Below are positions 30,922 to 34,284 of a DNA stretch of 34,284 bases, piece after piece. This DNA is from a virus. Where the stretch lies: positions 1 through 34,284 of IMG/VR virus record IMGVR_UViG_3300046466_000220; one strand, given 5' to 3'. Numbering within the stretch: position 1 is the first letter of the stretch; every line of letters starts with the position of its first letter. Under the pieces are notes generated by a model. That model made no database searches. It had not been told where the DNA came from and was given only the letters and a program-made list of their open reading frames with translations. The position numbers and the translations under genes were made by a program.

Positions 30922-31544
30922 TCTGCCAAAATACGAAATCTTTTTATTCCACTTTCATAATTATAATATAAAATTGAACAAGTGATTGTTAACATTATTA
31001 TCTATTGTAAGAAAATTATGCAAAACTATAATTTTAAAACACTAACTTCGTCCTCTTATAAGAGTATGCTCAATCCTTAAAGCCTTATAATCGTCCTCAA
31101 ATTAATAGTAAACATCATTGCTCATATCGCAAAGTGTGTACCAACCTCCAACATAGATGTTTAAAGTAAAATAACCTTTTTATAAAATTGAACTTTAATT
31201 TGGTGTGTGTAGATGTAGGTGTCAAAAGAGTATATATACTAAGGGATTACGGAAATCACCGCCACCATTAAAAATAACAATTTCAAAACTATTTTTAAAA
31301 AAAACTGTTGAAAGTTTGTTAATACTGAACTAAAACTGGTTTAAGTTTGTAAACTGTTGATAAATAATTGATTATGTACAAGAAATATCTTTTTTTTTAG
31401 TGCAAAGTTGAACAAAAAGAGAAAATTTGCCAACATATCAAAACAAATCTAATTTAATTTAACAAACAATTATTAAAAAGTAATAAGTATTTTAATAGTA
31501 TTTAAGCGTTTTAAATGGTCCTCTAGTGTGTAGATATTAAGCAT
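30922..31544. other. 623-bp gene-free stretch between early and late operons
   Basis: No convincing gene on either strand. It has perfect 12-bp palindromes at 31053-31064 (CTCTTATAAGAG) and 31229-31240 (AGTATATATACT), and isolated TAnnTTTG boxes on the minus strand at 31021-31028, 31284-31291 and 31444-31451, none with a good -33 partner. It probably holds the late promoter, recognised by the host polymerase or a phage factor. A frame at 31042-31125 (MSNDVYY, then stop, then FEDDYKALRIE) may be a gene remnant. Confidence 0.6.
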
Positions 31545-31568
31545 AAAAAAGCCCTAATTAAAGGGCTT
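31545..31568 (-). terminator. intrinsic terminator of the early operon
   Basis: Minus strand: AAGCCCT, a short loop, AGGGCTT, then a run of T. It comes 28 bases after the last early gene and ends the transcript that starts at 33606-33636. Confidence 0.85.
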
Positions 31569-31595
31569 CTAACTGCTTTATATGTTTGTTTTGCT

Positions 31596-31880
31596 TTACA
31601 ATACTATATAATTAGTCTTATTGATATTTAAACTGTCTAAGGTCTTTAAGTTTATAGTTCTATACTTATTTATGTGCATATCATAAACAATTATTAAATC
31701 GTGTTTGCTTGGGTCATATGGTCGCTGCTTTGCATCTTTTTTTAGATGCTTTTTTACCCCAAGTCTGGCCAACATTATACGCCTAGTAAAATCTTTTTTA
31801 GTAAATGAAGCCGAAAATATCTTGCCCTTACTTTCATTAATAAGTTCTTTTGCTTTTGTTTTATCTATTTTTTTATTCAT
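31596..31880 (-). CDS. SH3 barrel/WYL_2-like small phage protein, 94 aa
   Basis: The layout, a basic helical start (TKAKELINESKGKIFSASFT), then KDFTRRIMLARLGVKKHLKK, a linker, and two strands ending DLIIVYDMHINKYRTINLKT, follows a common phage family with an Sm/SH3-like barrel (WYL_2-like) and unknown role. Last gene of the early operon, followed by the terminator. Start context TAAACAATG as in the neighbouring genes. Confidence 0.65.
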   Translation of the reverse strand: MNKKIDKTKAKELINESKGKIFSASFTKKDFTRRIMLARLGVKKHLKKDAKQRPYDPSKHDLIIVYDMHINKYRTINLKTLDSLNINKTNYIVL

Positions 31881-31895
31881 TGTTTAGTGTTTTAA

Positions 31896-32060
31896 TTAAT
31901 ATTTATATTTTATTGTTGTTTTGTCTGGGCATATACTTTTAATATGATAGTCCCAGTAAGTAAAAAACCTTTCTATTTCTTCTTTGTTGTTTTCTTTTAT
32001 ATCTGTTTGTAGTTTTTTTAAGTCTTCTTTTAAAAATTCTTTTAAAGTTTGTGTATTCAT
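31896..32060 (-). CDS. small charged helical protein, 54 aa
   Basis: MNTQTLKEFLKEDLKKLQTD start, followed by KENNKEEIERFFTYWD and a short basic tail. Likely one or two amphipathic helices. It starts TTAAACAATG, the same start context as other genes of this operon. Function unknown. Confidence 0.55.
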   Translation of the reverse strand: MNTQTLKEFLKEDLKKLQTDIKENNKEEIERFFTYWDYHIKSICPDKTTIKYKY

Positions 32061-32074
32061 TGTTTAATGTTTTG

Positions 32075-32164
32075 TTAGCAGCCGCCAAAAAGCAGCGCTA
32101 AGATTAATAAAATAGTTAATTGTAAATCGCTGTAGTTTGTAAGTGGAAGTTGTCCTCTGCTCAT
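32075..32164 (-). CDS. membrane micropeptide, 29 aa
   Basis: MSRGQLPLTNYSDLQ then a hydrophobic LTILLILALLFGGC end. The ATG overlaps the stop of the preceding gene as ATGA, and the start context is TTAAAACAATG. The terminal Cys is not a lipoprotein site because it lies at the C-terminus. Function unknown. Confidence 0.45.
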   Translation of the reverse strand: MSRGQLPLTNYSDLQLTILLILALLFGGC

Positions 32165-32475
32165 TGTTTTAATTTTAAGTTAATATCTATTTTCTCTCCA
32201 TTCCACTCTTTACCATTTAAGAACCATTTAAAATTTCTTTGATATATTGATACATTAGGCAAAGCGTTTAAGCGTTCTTTTGTTGTAGGTGTAAACCAAC
32301 CACAATTAGAAATAGTTAATCTTTTGTTATCATGGTCATATGTTGCTATACAGTTATTATGTAATAAAATTCTGGATGTTTGGTCGTATCTATCATAAAA
32401 TACTGACATATTTTGTTTATTTAGTTTGCCTTTATTAAAAAAAGCGTTAATTGATTGTTGTGTTATTTGTCTCAT
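32161..32475 (-). CDS. conserved-looking phage protein, 104 aa
   Basis: Begins RQITQQSINAFFNKGKLNKQ, then the strands ATYDHDNKRLTISNCGWFTP and TTKERLNALPNVSIYQRNFK, ending WFLNGKEWNGEKID. I associate the pattern SNxGWFxxTTKERLN...WYLNGxxWxG with a frequent small protein of unknown function in tailed phages. Its ATG overlaps the preceding stop as ATGA. Confidence 0.7.
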   Translation of the reverse strand: MRQITQQSINAFFNKGKLNKQNMSVFYDRYDQTSRILLHNNCIATYDHDNKRLTISNCGWFTPTTKERLNALPNVSIYQRNFKWFLNGKEWNGEKIDINLKLKQ

Positions 32476-32636
32476 TTTTTTATTGTTTTAGTTTTTTTAA
32501 TATTTCTAATATTATTTAAGTTATTTAAATACAGTATTAAATCTACTTTGGCCATCTTGTCTAGTGACTGCATATATTTTTGCTCTTCTTTTGAGTAACA
32601 TACAATTGCCTTATCTAGTTCTGTAATTTGTCTCAT
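32472..32636 (-). CDS. small helical protein, 54 aa
   Basis: Starts MRQITELDKAIVCYSKEEQK and ends in a Lys/Thr-rich tail. The first residues resemble those of the next gene (MRQIT), which may reflect a duplicated start region. Start context ATAAAACAATG; the stop overlaps the next ATG. Function unknown. Confidence 0.5.
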   Translation of the reverse strand: MRQITELDKAIVCYSKEEQKYMQSLDKMAKVDLILYLNNLNNIRNIKKTKTIKK

Positions 32637-32640
32637 TGTT

Positions 32641-32808
32641 TTATATGTTTTTAGTTATTATTTTATTTCTTTTTATTAGTGGCTTTAAATATACCCCCCT
32701 GTCTATTTCGTGCCAAAAAGATATACTCCCACTATTAAAATAATTTGCTTTAAATATTATGTAGTTATATGTGTTTTTGCAAAAACTTAATTTATAATTT
32801 TTTTTCAT
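32641..32808 (-). CDS. small basic protein, 55 aa
   Basis: MKKNYKLSFCKNTYNYIIFK start, then GSISFWHEIDRGVYLKPLIK and a basic end. No family recognised. The frame runs from a TTAAAACAATG start context to a stop four bases before the next ATG, and the size and context fit this early operon. Confidence 0.5.
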   Translation of the reverse strand: MKKNYKLSFCKNTYNYIIFKANYFNSGSISFWHEIDRGVYLKPLIKRNKIITKNI

Positions 32809-32822
32809 TGTTTTAATTGTTT

Positions 32823-33254
32823 TTAGTTATTATATATTTTTTCTAGTTCTGGGGCTACAAATTTAAAAAAATCCTCTCGCCTCTTTTCAGATGCGTGGAG
32901 ACTTGCTAAAAGTTCAGAATTAATATTTTCTAAGGTGTAGCCGTATTCGGTCGCTAGTTCTAAAGAATCGGATAGACTTGTGTCATGCTCTTTCAAGTAT
33001 TCCATTGCAGTATGATAAGATATTATTTCAACATGAAAAAAACCAGCATCAGACAAATCTCCAAATATTTCGTTACTATCTTTGTTTCCTATGTTTTCAT
33101 TATTATGAAAGTCGGTCGCATCTTCTCCTAAATATTTGATTGTTAATTGTTGCAAAGTGTCCCGCATTAGTTCGTTTTTTGCGTGTTCTCTGTCCTCTTC
33201 TGTTTCTTTGTAGTTTATCGGGTTGTTAGGGTTGTTCTGTGTGTGTGTGTCCAT
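32823..33254 (-). CDS. acidic unknown protein, 143 aa
   Basis: Polar start (TQNNPNNPINYKETEEDREH), then a helical body: MRDTLQQLTIKYLGEDATDF, GFFHVEIISYHTAMEYLKEH (about residues 72-91) and LELATEYGYTLENINSELLA, ending KFVAPELEKIYNN. Could be a small host-takeover protein. No motif recognised. Begins after AATAACTAAAAAC, like several other genes. Confidence 0.6.
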   Translation of the reverse strand: MDTHTQNNPNNPINYKETEEDREHAKNELMRDTLQQLTIKYLGEDATDFHNNENIGNKDSNEIFGDLSDAGFFHVEIISYHTAMEYLKEHDTSLSDSLELATEYGYTLENINSELLASLHASEKRREDFFKFVAPELEKIYNN

Positions 33255-33278
33255 TTTTTTTTGTTTTTAGTTATTATT

Positions 33279-33566
33279 TTAAATTATTGTTATTTTGTCT
33301 ATAAAAATAAAAAGTTCACAAAGGCCCAAGTATAGCGCCATCATAATGCAAACGCCTATAATAGTGAAACAAATATTTTCTAATTTTTTATTAAACTTTG
33401 CGTTGTCTATTATATCCATACTTTCACATGTATAATTATATTTTTGCTTTTCTACATCATAAAATTTATTTATTGTAAAAAATTTATCTTTTTGCTCTTC
33501 TGTTAAATAATAAATCGCTTTATTATTTAAGTTTGCAATTTTGTACTGTTTAATTTTTTTATTCAT
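33279..33566 (-). CDS. membrane protein, first gene of the early operon, 95 aa
   Basis: A basic N-terminal domain of about 60 residues (KIKQYKIANLNNKAIYYLTE, QKDKFFTINKFYDVEKQKYN), then one or two hydrophobic segments (ENICFTIIGVCIMMALYLGL, CELFIFIDKITII). Probably anchored in the inner membrane with the domain in the cytoplasm. A role in early takeover or exclusion of other phages is plausible but speculative. Confidence 0.6.
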   Translation of the reverse strand: MNKKIKQYKIANLNNKAIYYLTEEQKDKFFTINKFYDVEKQKYNYTCESMDIIDNAKFNKKLENICFTIIGVCIMMALYLGLCELFIFIDKITII

Positions 33567-33605
33567 TTTTTTGTTTTTTTAGTTTGTGTAGTTTTAATTA
33601 TTATA

Positions 33606-33636
33606 CAAATATACGACACTTTTTAACATTACCAAA
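33606..33636 (-). promoter_or_regulatory. Bacteroidota-type early promoter
   Basis: On the minus strand: TTTG (33636-33633), exactly 19 bases, then TATATTTG (33613-33606). This is the consensus of primary flavobacterial promoters. The start of transcription would be near 33600, about 34 bases before the membrane protein gene. Confidence 0.85.
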
Positions 33637-33720
33637 CAAAATGTTAAAAATATTACATTAATATTCTAATTTATAATGATTCTAAATAACTAAATATCAA
33701 CGCTTTATATACAGAAACAG

Positions 33721-33786
33721 GCGTGTGTGGGCGTGTGTGCGTATAGAGCAGACCTAGCAGTTTCACCAGCAGTTTCAGCAGTTTCA
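33721..33786. repeat. short repeats downstream of the VRR-NUC gene
   Basis: A GT-rich 10-bp pair (GCGTGTGTGG at 33721-33730, GCGTGTGTGC at 33731-33740) is followed by three copies of AGCAGTTTCA (33756-33765, 33768-33777, 33777-33786). A partial copy, CAGTTTC, occurs at 33802-33808 in the end of the gene. They lie in the non-coding gap and could be a protein-binding array or slippage products. Confidence 0.7.
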
Positions 33787-33800
33787 GGGAGATTTCTCTA

Positions 33801-34157
33801 TCAGTTTCTTTTAGGAAGTTTCATGTACCAATCAAGAACATCCATACACTCTTCAAGACCTTTAACAACTTTTGCAAAGTATCCAGCATTGTTTAGATAT
33901 TCTACCCATTCTTTTTGTTCTTTAGTTGGGTAGCAGGTTTTGTCTGCTTTTATTTCTAGGAATAGTCCAGCGTAAAGGCTGTTTACTTTTAGTATTTGCA
34001 TATCTGGGAATCCTTTTACATAGCCAGTTTTCTTTGCTAATACTGCCTGTTTCATAGAGGTTCTTATGCCGCCTAAACTGGCACAGTATCTTAAGTCTGG
34101 ATAACTGTACTTCATGTATGTGCAAAACGCTGATTGTACTTGGGCTTCTTTTTTCAT
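33801..34157 (-). CDS. VRR-NUC domain nuclease, 118 aa
   Basis: A compact PD-(D/E)XK nuclease of the VRR-NUC type (virus-type replication-repair nuclease). The core reads SLGGIRTSMKQAVLAKKTGY, then KGFPDMQIL (D52) and AGLFLEIKADK (E68, K70), followed by the QKEWVEYLNNAGYFAKVVKG helix-strand. It is likely to act on branched or damaged DNA in replication or repair. It stands between the G-run repeat and the AGCAGTTTCA repeats and lies upstream of the early promoter. Confidence 0.85.
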   Translation of the reverse strand: MKKEAQVQSAFCTYMKYSYPDLRYCASLGGIRTSMKQAVLAKKTGYVKGFPDMQILKVNSLYAGLFLEIKADKTCYPTKEQKEWVEYLNNAGYFAKVVKGLEECMDVLDWYMKLPKRN

Positions 34158-34168
34158 AGTGATGGCTA

Positions 34169-34213
34169 CCCCCCTATACCCCCCTATGCCCCCCTATGCC
34201 CCCTATATCCCCC
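34169..34213 (-). repeat. 10-bp tandem G-run repeat with G-quadruplex potential
   Basis: On the minus strand: five G runs of 5-6 bases separated by 4-5 AT-rich bases (GGGGGG-TATA, GGGGGG-CATA and so on), starting at 34213 and ending at 34169. The repeat period is 10 bp. This meets the usual G-quadruplex pattern (four or more G runs, loops of 1-7). It spans the stop of the HTH gene and the leader of the VRR-NUC gene, and it stands out in this AT-rich window. Confidence 0.85.
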
Positions 34214-34284
34214 TCTGTATAGGTCGTACCCTTGATGAGTTGGTACATCAAAGGTTGAGATACGCTGTATTTTCTGGCAAGAGA
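34174..34284 (-). CDS. C-terminal end of an HTH-containing protein, cut by the window edge
   Basis: The visible part begins SLARKYSVSQPLMYQLIKGT and ends in a tail coded by the G-run repeat (GDIGGIGGHRGV). The LARKYSVSQPLMYQLIKG segment is a helix-turn-helix, as found at the end of HNH/AP2-type phage nucleases and small regulators. The stop (34174-34176) lies within the repeat, so changes in repeat number would alter the last residues. Confidence 0.5.
   Translation of the reverse strand, partial: SLARKYSVSQPLMYQLIKGTTYTEGDIGGIGGHRGV

Noticed and set aside
30922-31020. Sigma-70-like late promoter (TATAAT near 30961)
   Set aside because: The TATAAT-like string lacks a properly spaced -35, and the TAT(T)TTTG-like string near 30927 lies too close to the gene start and has no -33 box.
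33606-33740. CRISPR-like or iteron array from the short repeats near the early promoter
   Set aside because: Repeats are only 10 bases, with spacers of 2 bases or overlapping copies. There is no spacer structure and no cas gene.
1-34284. tRNA or rRNA genes
   Set aside because: No cloverleaf-like GC-rich segment, GGTTCRANYCC arm or rRNA-like stretch was seen on either strand.

Overview
This window reads as a large part of a tailed bacteriophage (or prophage) genome, siphovirus-like, infecting a member of the Bacteroidota, probably a flavobacterium. The reasons are the very AT-rich sequence, two promoters that match the flavobacterial form (TTG or TTTG, 19 bases, TAnnTTTG), start codons without Shine-Dalgarno sequences, and virion proteins of types common in Bacteroidota phages. 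Essentially every gene lies on the minus strand, so the genome reads from right (34284) to left (1). No integrase, repressor/Cro switch, tRNA, rRNA or CRISPR array is visible. The first and last genes are cut by the window edges.

In reading order: (1) 34284-33801, the end of an HTH protein and a VRR-NUC nuclease. The two are joined by a striking 10-bp G-run repeat with G-quadruplex potential, and more short repeats follow the nuclease. (2) 33566-31596, an early operon of eight small genes, with a near-perfect promoter at 33606-33636 and an intrinsic terminator at 31545-31568. (3) 31544-30922, a gene-free stretch. (4) 30921-5913, a single late block of about 25 kb: terminase small and large subunits, tail assembly chaperones with an apparent -1 frameshift, tail proteins, tape measure, small Zn and HTH proteins, ClpP-type protease with a scaffold tail, major capsid, a tail-tube-like protein, portal, connector, accessory virion proteins, two paralogous LamG-like fibres, a secreted protein with a sorting-like C-terminus, a peptidase M15 endolysin and holin candidates. 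It ends at a terminator at 5812-5847. (5) 5769-1, replication and recombination: metallophosphoesterase, HNH nuclease, a possible annealing protein, HTH proteins, a stand-alone DnaA domain-IV-like protein, a minimal SSB-like protein, a PD-(D/E)XK-like nuclease and a replisome-organiser-like HTH protein. This section ends in a cascade of overlapping membrane micropeptides.

The genes combine into a full set for packaging (TerS/TerL/portal), capsid building (protease, scaffold, capsid), tail building (chaperones, tape measure, terminator, tip, fibres), lysis (M15 enzyme with two or three holin candidates) and replication (initiator-like HTH proteins, SSB, nucleases). Most neighbours overlap by 1-11 bases (TAATG or ATGA junctions), which suggests translational coupling.

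The most unusual points are the permuted structural order (the tail module lies between terminase and head genes, and portal comes after capsid), lectin-like domains fused or inserted into core tail proteins, the G-quadruplex repeat beside the nuclease, a structured leader with direct repeats ahead of the replication operon, and a virus-encoded protein with features of host type IX secretion cargo. All functional calls come from reading motifs by eye. No database search was run.
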